This document shows positions 1 to 6,036 of a stretch of DNA of 8,386 nt, in pieces. The stretch is from NCBI GenBank assembly GCA_045651765.1, contig JAZRSY010000011.1, positions 1 to 8,386 on the forward strand. The letters are read 5' to 3'. This DNA comes from SIG565 sp045651765. Lineage in GTDB: Bacteria > Bacillota > Clostridia > Oscillospirales > Acutalibacteraceae. The position numbers and the translations under genes were made by a program. The first letter of the stretch is position 1. Every line of letters starts with the position of its first letter. The notes beneath the pieces were generated by a model, which did no database searches, was not told the origin of the DNA, and saw only the letters and a program-made list of their open reading frames with translations.

Positions 1-2
1 CT

Positions 3-362
3 AATAACGATCAAACAATCGGCTCATCACAAGAAGTAAACACTAGCGAAAATAGCAATAATAACGAAAATAACAACAACAATAATAATAACAATAACAA
101 TAACAATAACAATAACAATAATAATAATAATAACAATAACAATAACAATAACAATAGCGATAGCAATAACAATAACAATAACAATAGCAATAGCAATAGC
201 AATAGCAATAGCAATAGCAATAGCAATAGCAATAGCAATAATAATAATGAAAATAATAATAGCAATGGAACAATCGATGATACCCAAAATAACAAATTTG
301 AAGTTAAAGACCCAAATGCCAATCAATATACAAATTCATATTCAGATGCCATAAAACGCTAG
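3..362 (+). CDS. 3' end of a gene for an Asn/Ser-repeat protein (5' end outside window)
   Basis: This is an open frame with no start in the window, ending at TAG 360-362, so only the last 119 codons are seen. The visible protein starts with a short mixed stretch (NDQTIGSSQEVNTSEN). It then has about 70 residues that are almost all Asn or Ser, with rare Asp or Glu, and ends with an ordinary polar tail (FEVKDPNANQYTNSYSDAIKR). No domain is recognisable. The low-complexity part looks like a flexible linker or surface-exposed spacer, as in secreted or wall proteins, but the N-terminal part that would show this is missing. That the frame is coding is supported by its staying open across the repeat, by the non-repetitive tail with a normal stop, and by a terminator 24 nt after the stop. 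Function unknown. Confidence 0.7.
   Translation, partial: NNDQTIGSSQEVNTSENSNNNENNNNNNNNNNNNNNNNNNNNNNNNNNNNNSDSNNNNNNNSNSNSNSNSNSNSNSNSNNNNENNNSNGTIDDTQNNKFEVKDPNANQYTNSYSDAIKR
57..266 (+). repeat. Hexanucleotide microsatellite (AATAAC/AATAGC) within a coding region
   Basis: The tract is built almost only of AAT, AAC and AGC codons. It includes five AATAAC units at 87-116, four at 129-152, three at 165-182 and nine perfect AATAGC units at 183-236, broken by AAT runs, GAA at 249-251 and one GAT at 159-161. The strict alternation of AAT with AAC or AGC at DNA level suggests expansion by replication slippage. The unit is 6 bp, so changes in copy number would lengthen or shorten the Asn/Ser stretch without shifting the frame. 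Confidence 0.9.
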
Positions 363-385
363 TTAAATTAGTTAATAAATTGCAG

Positions 386-421
386 AGCCTGCTTAGCAGT
401 AACTGCTTTGCAGGCTTATTT
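386..421 (+). terminator. Rho-independent terminator of the Asn-repeat gene
   Basis: Arms 386-399 and 403-416 pair around the 3-nt loop TAA, with two adjacent mismatches in the stem. The GCCTGC/GCAGGC base is followed by TTATTT at 416-421. It lies 24 nt after the stop at 362 and upstream of the lipoprotein gene at 454. Confidence 0.75.
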
Positions 422-443
422 AAATAAAAAATAGTTATAATAT

Positions 444-449
444 GGAGGA
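444..449 (+). promoter_or_regulatory. Shine-Dalgarno GGAGGA fixing the start at 454
   Basis: GGAGGA ends four bases before ATG 454. The earlier in-frame ATG at 442 overlaps this site and cannot be served by it. The peptide from 454 also begins directly with the lysines of a lipoprotein signal. Confidence 0.8.
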
Positions 450-453
450 TAAT

Positions 454-1581
454 ATGAAAAAATTTTTAAGTTTATGTTTGGCGTTTGTTTTAATTATTGG
501 CTTGGTTGGTTGCAAACCAAATAACGACGAACAACAAGAAAATAACTCTAATAACACAGCCCAAACCAATGCTTTTAAAAATTTGCAAGAAATTTTTAAA
601 GGCCAAGAATTAATTACAGTTGCCGGCAAAGAATCCGATGAAAACCACCATATTGTAACAATAGGTGAAAATGGAACATTTACAAGATATGCAACAATTA
701 AAGGGCTAAAAAAAGGAAAAAAAGTTAACATAATGCAATCCTCCGATTTTCATTTTAATAAATTAAATCAAAAAGATTTAGATGAAAATATACCTCTTGT
801 GATGGATACATATGAAAAAAGAACTGGCTTCCGCGATGAATCTTCGGTTCCGGCTGTTCTTGCCGCCCTTTCTCACGCCAAAAATTTTGATGCCCTTGCC
901 ATTACAGGCGATAATATTGACTATTTAACATGGGGTTCGTTAGAACTTCTAAAGCAACATGTTTTTGATGCCTTCCCAAGTGCTTTGGTTGCTATTGGCG
1001 GACACGACACAACACGAGCAATGGGTGGATCTACCCATTATTCCGAACCCGATACTATTGCCGACCGTTATGCAATTTGCCAACAATATTGGCCACACGA
1101 TATTGATTATACTTCAAAAATTATTGAAGACCGTGTTATGATGATTCAAATAGATAACGGAAGGTCGCAATATTTTAAAGGTCAATACGAAAAATTAGAG
1201 GCCGATATTCAAAAAGCAAGACAAGAAAATTTGACTATACTTATTTTCCAGCACGAACCAATTTGCACCTATAACCGCGATAACGTTGGTGTTTATCCAA
1301 TAGTAATAGGTGATGGTAAAGGCGAACATTTTAATTTTTACAGTAGCTGCGTAGGTAACAAGCGCGATTCCGAAGAAACTTTAAAGGTGCACAAGCTTAT
1401 TTCTTCCAGTGCCGATGTTATTAAAGGAATTTTCTGCGGACATTTACATGCTAATTATTATACCGAAGTATCTGCCACTTATGAACAAAACGGCGAAACA
1501 GTTAACACCTTTATTCCGCAATATGTTTTAAGCACAAGCGCTTATAATAAAGGAATGATTTTTGCAATTACTGTAGAATAA
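454..1581 (+). CDS. Metallophosphoesterase-fold lipoprotein, copy 1 (altered GNHE motif)
   Basis: Predicted 375-residue lipoprotein of the calcineurin-like phosphoesterase family, anchored outside the membrane. Residues 1-20 form a type II signal peptide (KK, hydrophobic core, lipobox LVGC with the lipidated Cys20), then a polar linker. Metal-binding motifs follow in family order: D98-F-H100, GDNID at 152-156 (D153), GGHD at 182-185, H267 in FQHEP, and GHLH at 329-332. Members of this fold hydrolyse phosphomono- or diesters with a two-metal centre. The third motif is normally GNHE, and its Asn is a metal ligand and catalytic residue. Here it is Gly183, with Glu changed to Asp, so activity may be lost or altered. 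The tandem paralogue 14 nt downstream keeps GNHE. The two are probably co-transcribed. Substrate unknown. Confidence 0.87.
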   Translation: MKKFLSLCLAFVLIIGLVGCKPNNDEQQENNSNNTAQTNAFKNLQEIFKGQELITVAGKESDENHHIVTIGENGTFTRYATIKGLKKGKKVNIMQSSDFHFNKLNQKDLDENIPLVMDTYEKRTGFRDESSVPAVLAALSHAKNFDALAITGDNIDYLTWGSLELLKQHVFDAFPSALVAIGGHDTTRAMGGSTHYSEPDTIADRYAICQQYWPHDIDYTSKIIEDRVMMIQIDNGRSQYFKGQYEKLEADIQKARQENLTILIFQHEPICTYNRDNVGVYPIVIGDGKGEHFNFYSSCVGNKRDSEETLKVHKLISSSADVIKGIFCGHLHANYYTEVSATYEQNGETVNTFIPQYVLSTSAYNKGMIFAITVE

Positions 1582-1595
1582 TTTAAGGGGTTTTT

Positions 1596-2741
1596 ATGAA
1601 ACGAATATTATGTTTGTTTTTAAGTTTTGTATGTATACTTAGTTTAATCGGCTGCCAAAAAAATCCACAACAAAATAATGCCGAAACTCAAAAACCAGTG
1701 GAGAATAAAAATTCTTTTTTTGCTGGAAAATATGATGAAAATGAAACGGCTTATAAAAATTTAAAGTCAGTTTTTGAAGGTCAAGAACTTGTTAATGAAT
1801 ATGGTATGCCGCAATACCCTGATAATCATTTTGTTAAGATTAAAGATAATGATGTCTCAATCAGATATGCCACCTTTAAAGGCTTGAAACCCGGTGAACC
1901 TGTAAATATCATGCAAATAACCGATTTGCATTTTAATAAACTAAATGAACGCGATATTGCTGAAAACTTGCCTTCTGTTGCAAGTTCTTATGAAAACAGA
2001 CCTTCTTTTAAAGATGAAGGAACACTACCGGGCGCTAAAAAATCACTAGCCCTACATAAATATTTTGACTCGGTTGTTGTTACCGGCGATGTTATTGATT
2101 ATTTAACATGGGGTTCGCTCGATATGGTTAAAGAGCATATTTTAGATGTTATTCCCAATGTTATTTTTGCAGTGGGTAATCATGAAACAACAAGGGTAAT
2201 GCAGGGTACAGTTGCCGATGATTCTTCATTAGAATCGCGCCTAAATATTATAAAAGATTACTGGCCAAATGATATTAATTATTCCTCTCACATAATTAAT
2301 GATAGGGTAATGCTTATTCAAATGAATAACGGAAACAACAGTTATAGTAATATTCCGTTAGAAAAATTCGAAAGTGATATCAATAAAGCCAAACAAGAAC
2401 AGTTAGTAATTTTAATTTTCCAACATATTCCGGTTGCTAATGGTACCACCGAGGCTAAAATTACCAGTGCTTTACGCTATGGCAAAGACCCGACCTATTT
2501 TAACCGGGGTATTGGCGCAAAAAATAGCGATGATGTTACCAATAAAGTATATAATTTAATTACAACAAATGCCGATGTTATTAAAGGAATATTTTGCGGC
2601 CATTTGCATACCGATTATTATACCGAAGTTTTAGCAACATATCAAAATGGTAATGAAACGGTAAATACAACAATACCACAACATGTTTTGGCTATTAACA
2701 GTTCTGAAAACGGAAATATAATGGCAATAACTGTTGAATAA
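1596..2741 (+). CDS. Metallophosphoesterase-fold lipoprotein, copy 2 (intact motifs)
   Basis: Predicted 381-residue extracytoplasmic lipoprotein, a paralogue of the gene just upstream. Residues 1-20 are a lipoprotein signal with lipobox LIGC (Cys20). The phosphoesterase motifs are complete: D110-L-H112, GDVID at 164-168, GNHE at 194-197, H277 in FQHIP, and GHLH at 335-338. Long stretches match copy 1, for example DYLTWGS, ADVIKGIFCGHLH and YYTEV, which shows tandem duplication followed by divergence. Start ATG 1596 has AAGGGG at 1585-1590 with a T-rich spacer. The gene ends six bases before a strong hairpin, so the pair forms one unit. The motif set predicts a working metal-dependent phosphatase or phosphodiesterase on an outside-facing substrate, which the sequence does not identify. 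Confidence 0.9.
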   Translation: MKRILCLFLSFVCILSLIGCQKNPQQNNAETQKPVENKNSFFAGKYDENETAYKNLKSVFEGQELVNEYGMPQYPDNHFVKIKDNDVSIRYATFKGLKPGEPVNIMQITDLHFNKLNERDIAENLPSVASSYENRPSFKDEGTLPGAKKSLALHKYFDSVVVTGDVIDYLTWGSLDMVKEHILDVIPNVIFAVGNHETTRVMQGTVADDSSLESRLNIIKDYWPNDINYSSHIINDRVMLIQMNNGNNSYSNIPLEKFESDINKAKQEQLVILIFQHIPVANGTTEAKITSALRYGKDPTYFNRGIGAKNSDDVTNKVYNLITTNADVIKGIFCGHLHTDYYTEVLATYQNGNETVNTTIPQHVLAINSSENGNIMAITVE

Positions 2742-2746
2742 AAATG

Positions 2747-2780
2747 ACCCTTAAGAATTTTAATTCTTAAGGGTTTTTTT
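2747..2780 (+). terminator. Rho-independent terminator after the lipoprotein pair
   Basis: Perfect inverted arms ACCCTTAAGAATT (2747-2759) and AATTCTTAAGGGT (2762-2774) are followed by an uninterrupted T run to 2780. The stem begins six bases after the stop at 2741. Confidence 0.92.
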
Positions 2781-2791
2781 ATTAAATGTTC

Positions 2792-2820
2792 TTTAAAAAT
2801 TCATAATTATGTGTTAAAAT
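2792..2820 (+). promoter_or_regulatory. Candidate extended -10 promoter for the PAP2-hydrolase pair
   Basis: TAAAAT at 2815-2820 is preceded by TG in the extended -10 position (2812-2813). A weak -35 match, TTTAAA (2792-2797), lies 17 bases upstream. It sits between the terminator of the previous unit and the ribosome site at 2849, which would give a leader of about 30 nt. The region is AT-rich, so chance matches are likely. Confidence 0.45.
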
Positions 2821-2848
2821 GTTTTTAAATACAAATATAATTATAATT

Positions 2849-2854
2849 GGGAGG
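2849..2854 (+). promoter_or_regulatory. Shine-Dalgarno GGGAGG fixing the start at 2859
   Basis: GGGAGG lies four bases before ATG 2859. The in-frame TTG at 2847 overlaps this site, so it is not the start. Confidence 0.75.
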
Positions 2855-2858
2855 CAAA

Positions 2859-3524
2859 ATGAAAAAACCAATAGTTAATTATAAAAATTTAAAATTATCC
2901 AATATAACATCTCCGGAGTATAATCATATATTACTGTTGTTAGGGTGGGTATTTTATTTTATCTTCTTTTTTTTAACCGAAAATTTAATACCGGCTGAAA
3001 ATTGTTACCCTGTACACATTAGGTTAGACGATTTTATCCCGTTTTGTGAAGTTTTTATAGTTCCGTATGTTGGTTGGTATTTTTTAATAGTTGGTTCGCT
3101 TTTATATTTTTTATTCTATAACCCACAAAATTTTAAAAATTTACAAACATATATTATTATAACACAGGTTATTGCTATAACTATTTATATTATTCTTCCA
3201 ACCCGCCAAGATTTACGCCCTAATGAATTTGTAAGGGATAATATTTTTACCGACGTAGTAGGATTTATTTATTCCATTGACACAAATACGGGTGTTTGCC
3301 CATCGCTTCATGTTGCTTATTCGTTAGGTATTGCTTCGACTTGGCTTAGAGAAAAATCGGTTTCAAAACCATTTAAATTATTTATTGTCATTACGGTTAT
3401 ACTAATTTGTATGTCGGTAGCTTTTGTGAAACAACATTCAGTATTAGATATTTTTGCCGCTATTCCAATGTGTCTTTTTGCCGAATGGTTTGTGTTTATA
3501 AGGCGTAAAAAAATAAAATCTTAA
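2859..3524 (+). CDS. PAP2-family membrane phosphatase
   Basis: Predicted 221-residue integral membrane protein of the type 2 phosphatidic acid phosphatase superfamily. Hydrophobic segments lie at about 24-40, 64-87, 98-113, 173-189 and 195-213. Signature motifs are RP at 120-121 (end of the first motif), CPSLHV at 147-152 with catalytic-type H151, and KQHSVLD at 191-197 with nucleophile-type H193 and D197. Family members remove phosphate from lipid substrates such as phosphatidic acid or isoprenyl pyrophosphates, or transfer lipid headgroups. The SLHV form resembles the PAP2 group near inositol-phosphoceramide synthases, but the substrate cannot be read here. It is the first gene of a pair: the stop codon overlaps the AAGGGG ribosome site of the hydrolase gene, whose ATG follows after 10 nt. 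Confidence 0.87.
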   Translation: MKKPIVNYKNLKLSNITSPEYNHILLLLGWVFYFIFFFLTENLIPAENCYPVHIRLDDFIPFCEVFIVPYVGWYFLIVGSLLYFLFYNPQNFKNLQTYIIITQVIAITIYIILPTRQDLRPNEFVRDNIFTDVVGFIYSIDTNTGVCPSLHVAYSLGIASTWLREKSVSKPFKLFIVITVILICMSVAFVKQHSVLDIFAAIPMCLFAEWFVFIRRKKIKS

Positions 3525-3534
3525 GGGGATTTTT

Positions 3535-4515
3535 ATGAAAGATAATACCAAAAAAGTACTAATGGGTTTTGGATTTACTGCCTTAGCAGTAGCTGCAGTT
3601 AGCTCGGTTTCTTATTATATAACCAAGCACCTTGTTAAAGTGGCGCTCGACCGTGAAGAACCAAAATCTATTGGAAAATCAAAAGAACGTTTAACAGGCA
3701 ATAATAATATTGAAGAAACAATAAAGGCTCAAAATGTTATAGCAAAACGCCTTGAATCTTTAGATTTAAAAACTGTTGAAATTACAGCTCAAGATTCAAC
3801 CAAGCTTGTGGGCCATTTATTTACCTGTAAAGATGCAAAAAGAACAATAATTGCAATGCACGGCTGGCGTTCTTCTTGGTCTAAAGATTTTGGAATGATT
3901 TCTGACTTTTTGTTAAAAAATAATTGCAATGTATTGTTTGCTGAACAACGCGGCCAGGGCGAGAGCGGCGGCGAATATATGGGCTTTGGCTTGATTGAAC
4001 GGTTTGATTGCCTGGATTGGATAAATTGGGTTAATTCGCAAGAATTTAAAAATTTACCCATATATTTATTAGGCATTTCTATGGGGGCTACAACGGTGCT
4101 AATGGCAGCTGGGTTTAATTTGCCAAGCAACGTTTGTGGAATTATGGCCGACTGCGGTTTTACTTCGCCAAGTGAGATTTGGAAGCATGTGGCACAAAAC
4201 ATGAATTTATTGTATACTAGCATAAGGGGTAATTTGGCCAGCGCTTTGTGTAAAAAGAAAATTAATATGGGCTCTAACGATTATTCTACTATTACTGCCT
4301 TGCAAAACAGTAAGGTTCCTGTTTTGTTAATTCACGGCACCGATGATAAGTTTGTGCCCGTGCAAATGACATATGAAAATTATAAAGCTTGCGCCTCGCC
4401 AAAAAAATTACTAATTGTTCCGGGTGCTGAGCACGGAATGAGTTATATTATAGAACAAGATTTATACGAAAAAACTGTTAAAGAATTTTGGCAAGAAAAC
4501 GATAATAATATTTAA
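3535..4515 (+). CDS. Membrane-anchored alpha/beta hydrolase
   Basis: Predicted 326-residue serine hydrolase of the alpha/beta fold (peptidase S9/acyl-hydrolase-like group). Residues 8-29 form one hydrophobic helix after a lysine-bearing N-terminus, with no lipobox or clear cleavage site, so this is probably a signal anchor with the catalytic domain outside. The oxyanion-type HGW motif is at 109-111. The nucleophile elbow GISMG (180-184) gives Ser182, HGTDDKFVP gives Asp271, and GAEHGMSY gives His300. The 'EQRGQGESGG' stretch at 137-146 is typical of the family. Start ATG 3535 has AAGGGG at 3523-3528. It is co-transcribed with the PAP2 gene, and both may act on membrane lipids (inference). The C-terminus looks complete, so the adjacent insertion did not break it. 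Its last 54 bases overlap, tail to tail, the recombinase frame. Confidence 0.9.
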   Translation: MKDNTKKVLMGFGFTALAVAAVSSVSYYITKHLVKVALDREEPKSIGKSKERLTGNNNIEETIKAQNVIAKRLESLDLKTVEITAQDSTKLVGHLFTCKDAKRTIIAMHGWRSSWSKDFGMISDFLLKNNCNVLFAEQRGQGESGGEYMGFGLIERFDCLDWINWVNSQEFKNLPIYLLGISMGATTVLMAAGFNLPSNVCGIMADCGFTSPSEIWKHVAQNMNLLYTSIRGNLASALCKKKINMGSNDYSTITALQNSKVPVLLIHGTDDKFVPVQMTYENYKACASPKKLLIVPGAEHGMSYIIEQDLYEKTVKEFWQENDNNI

Positions 4516-6036
4516 AATAAAAGACACAACCTTAGCCTTTTGGTTTGGTTGTGTCTTTTTTGGTGCACCGAGTGCACTGATATCCGAACCTAAAATGCCT
4601 GCTTCTTCAAGGTCGGCAAAGGTCATTTCGCGCGAGCAATCTTTGTAATTACAGCCGAAATAAATTCTGCCGTCATCCCAAAGAACGATTTTATTTATAA
4701 AGGTATCAATTAATCTTCTGCGGTGTTCAACCTTTTTGAAATTCAGCTTACGAAGTCTGTTGAAATAGGCTTCAATATCCTCGGCTGAAATTATTGGTTT
4801 TGTCATTTCCTCTTTTATTATTTGGATAGACAGTTCCGTTTTCTGCTGTTCCAACTGTTCCATACGCTGTTTTGTGGATGGAGTTAGAATGCCCTGCTGG
4901 ATAGCATTAAGAAGATTCTCTATGCTTTTAAGCGTATCACCGTATTGCTTTTTTAGTAACGGCAAAGTGGTGTTGGTTTGGTTTTGTACCTTGGTTGCTG
5001 TCTCACAGAGCATAGACACCAAATCATCGTCAAATACAATTTTGCGAATGAATGCGATAGTTGCATCTTCAATCCATTCTTTTCTGACGGTCTTCTTATC
5101 GCAGCCTTTGTGATTTTTAACGCTTACGCATTTATAATAGCGGTGAACTTTATTCTTCATATGACTTGTACCGCTTTCGCCAACCATAAGGCATTGACAC
5201 TTTCCACAGAAAAGTTTAGTGGTAAGTAAATATTCGTCTTCGGCTTTATGTTTCGCCGGAGCTTTTTTATTTGCAACCATACGCTCTTGAACTCGGTCAA
5301 ATAAGTCTTGCGGAACAATGTCGGGAATACCACCCGGCTGTACGATATCGCGGTATTTATATTCACCGATATATTTGCGGTTATGTAACATACGGGTTAC
5401 GCTGTTTATGCTGATTTTACCGCCACGCTTGGTGCGAATACCTTTAATGTTTAGTTGGTCGGTAACCTCTTGCATACTTGCACCTTCGGCATAAGACTTA
5501 AAGGCTTGCAATACGGTAGGTGCTGTCAATGGATCAACTTGGAAGAACTGCTCGGAGTCGATAGTATAACCAATAGGAAGAGTACCGCCGTTATATTTAC
5601 ATTTAAGAGCGTTTTCGGTAAGACCTCTAATAACCTTCTCTGCAAGGTCTGCGGAATAATATTCAGCCATACCTTCAAGTAAAGACTCAAGCAAGATGCC
5701 TTCGGCTGTATCAGAAATAACTTCGGTTGCCGATATTACCTTAACACCGTTTTTACGCAACATTGCTTTATAGTGTGCCGAGTCATAACGGTTGCGTGCA
5801 AATCGGTCAAGTTTCCATACAATGACAGTATCAAACAGACCGTTCGCACTATCCTTAATCATACGCTGAAACTCAGGGCGATTGTCAGTCTTTGCAGATA
5901 ATGCGCGGTGAATATATGAGCCAACGATTTGAATATCATTCTTCTGTGCAAATTCTTTACATTCGCGTAACTGCCCTTCAATAGACTCTTCGCGTTGATT
6001 TTCGCTTGAATATCGCGCATATATTACACCTGTCAT
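4462..6036 (-). CDS. Large serine recombinase (site-specific integrase of the element)
   Basis: A 524-residue large serine recombinase that cuts and rejoins att sites through a phosphoserine link. The N-terminal resolvase domain (about 2-145) carries YARYSS with nucleophile Ser10 and Arg8, and LDRFAR at 76-81. The recombinase domain (about 150-255) follows, then a zinc ribbon with C277, C280, C303 and C312, a helical coiled-coil-like part (about 350-410) and the conserved C-terminal strand region (FINKIVLWDDGRIYFGC). ATG 6036 has AAGGAGG at 6044-6050 and shares ATGA with the upstream stop. The last 35 or so residues, after SDISAL, look unlike the family. They are encoded by the host terminator and the 3' end of the hydrolase gene, so the frame appears extended by insertion. 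It is visibly less AT-rich than the cargo genes upstream. Confidence 0.93.
   Translation of the reverse strand: MTGVIYARYSSENQREESIEGQLRECKEFAQKNDIQIVGSYIHRALSAKTDNRPEFQRMIKDSANGLFDTVIVWKLDRFARNRYDSAHYKAMLRKNGVKVISATEVISDTAEGILLESLLEGMAEYYSADLAEKVIRGLTENALKCKYNGGTLPIGYTIDSEQFFQVDPLTAPTVLQAFKSYAEGASMQEVTDQLNIKGIRTKRGGKISINSVTRMLHNRKYIGEYKYRDIVQPGGIPDIVPQDLFDRVQERMVANKKAPAKHKAEDEYLLTTKLFCGKCQCLMVGESGTSHMKNKVHRYYKCVSVKNHKGCDKKTVRKEWIEDATIAFIRKIVFDDDLVSMLCETATKVQNQTNTTLPLLKKQYGDTLKSIENLLNAIQQGILTPSTKQRMEQLEQQKTELSIQIIKEEMTKPIISAEDIEAYFNRLRKLNFKKVEHRRRLIDTFINKIVLWDDGRIYFGCNYKDCSREMTFADLEEAGILGSDISALGAPKKTQPNQKAKVVSFILNIIIVFLPKFFNSFFV
4519..4561 (+). terminator. Rho-independent terminator of the hydrolase gene, probably bidirectional
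   Basis: Arms AAAAGACACAACC (4519-4531) and GGTTGTGTCTTTT (4547-4559) are perfectly complementary, with a 15-nt loop, followed by T to 4561. On the minus strand the same stem is followed by TTTTATTTT, so it should also stop transcripts from the recombinase side. It begins four bases after the hydrolase stop. Confidence 0.92.
4562..4578. other. Putative element/host junction (att-like twin palindrome)
   Basis: Two perfect 8-bp palindromes, GGTGCACC and AGTGCACT, are separated by one base, directly after the T-run of the host hydrolase terminator. GATATC follows at 4579-4584. Large serine recombinases commonly sit beside the attachment site of their element. Here the recombinase frame crosses this point into clearly host DNA, so the left end should be at or near here. 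The exact crossover cannot be fixed without the empty site or the other end. Confidence 0.4.

Noticed and set aside
57..266. CRISPR-like or other array
   Set aside because: The units are 6 bp with no spacers, and the tract lies in frame inside a gene.
11..326. Minus-strand frames coding long poly-Leu, Ile/Ala or Tyr/Cys proteins
   Set aside because: They are only the reverse readings of the AAT/AAC/AGC microsatellite. The plus-strand frame has a normal non-repetitive tail, stop and terminator.
436..441. TATAAT as a -10 box for the lipoprotein gene at 454
   Set aside because: Transcription would begin inside the ribosome site and no -35 is at the right distance. It is probably chance in AT-rich DNA, so the real promoter is unclear; read-through of the terminator is possible.
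442..453. ATG 442 as the start of the first lipoprotein
   Set aside because: It overlaps the GGAGGA ribosome site, and four extra acidic or polar residues would precede the signal peptide.
3789..4223. 144-codon minus-strand frame inside the hydrolase gene
   Set aside because: It lies wholly opposite a well-supported hydrolase with a full catalytic triad and has no recognisable domain.
4562..4620. A tRNA gene as the integration target
   Set aside because: No tRNA-like arms or T-loop sequence are visible near the junction. The target seems to be the region after a terminator.
4874..5682. Plus-strand frames opposite the recombinase
   Set aside because: They are antisense shadows of conserved recombinase domains with no family features of their own.
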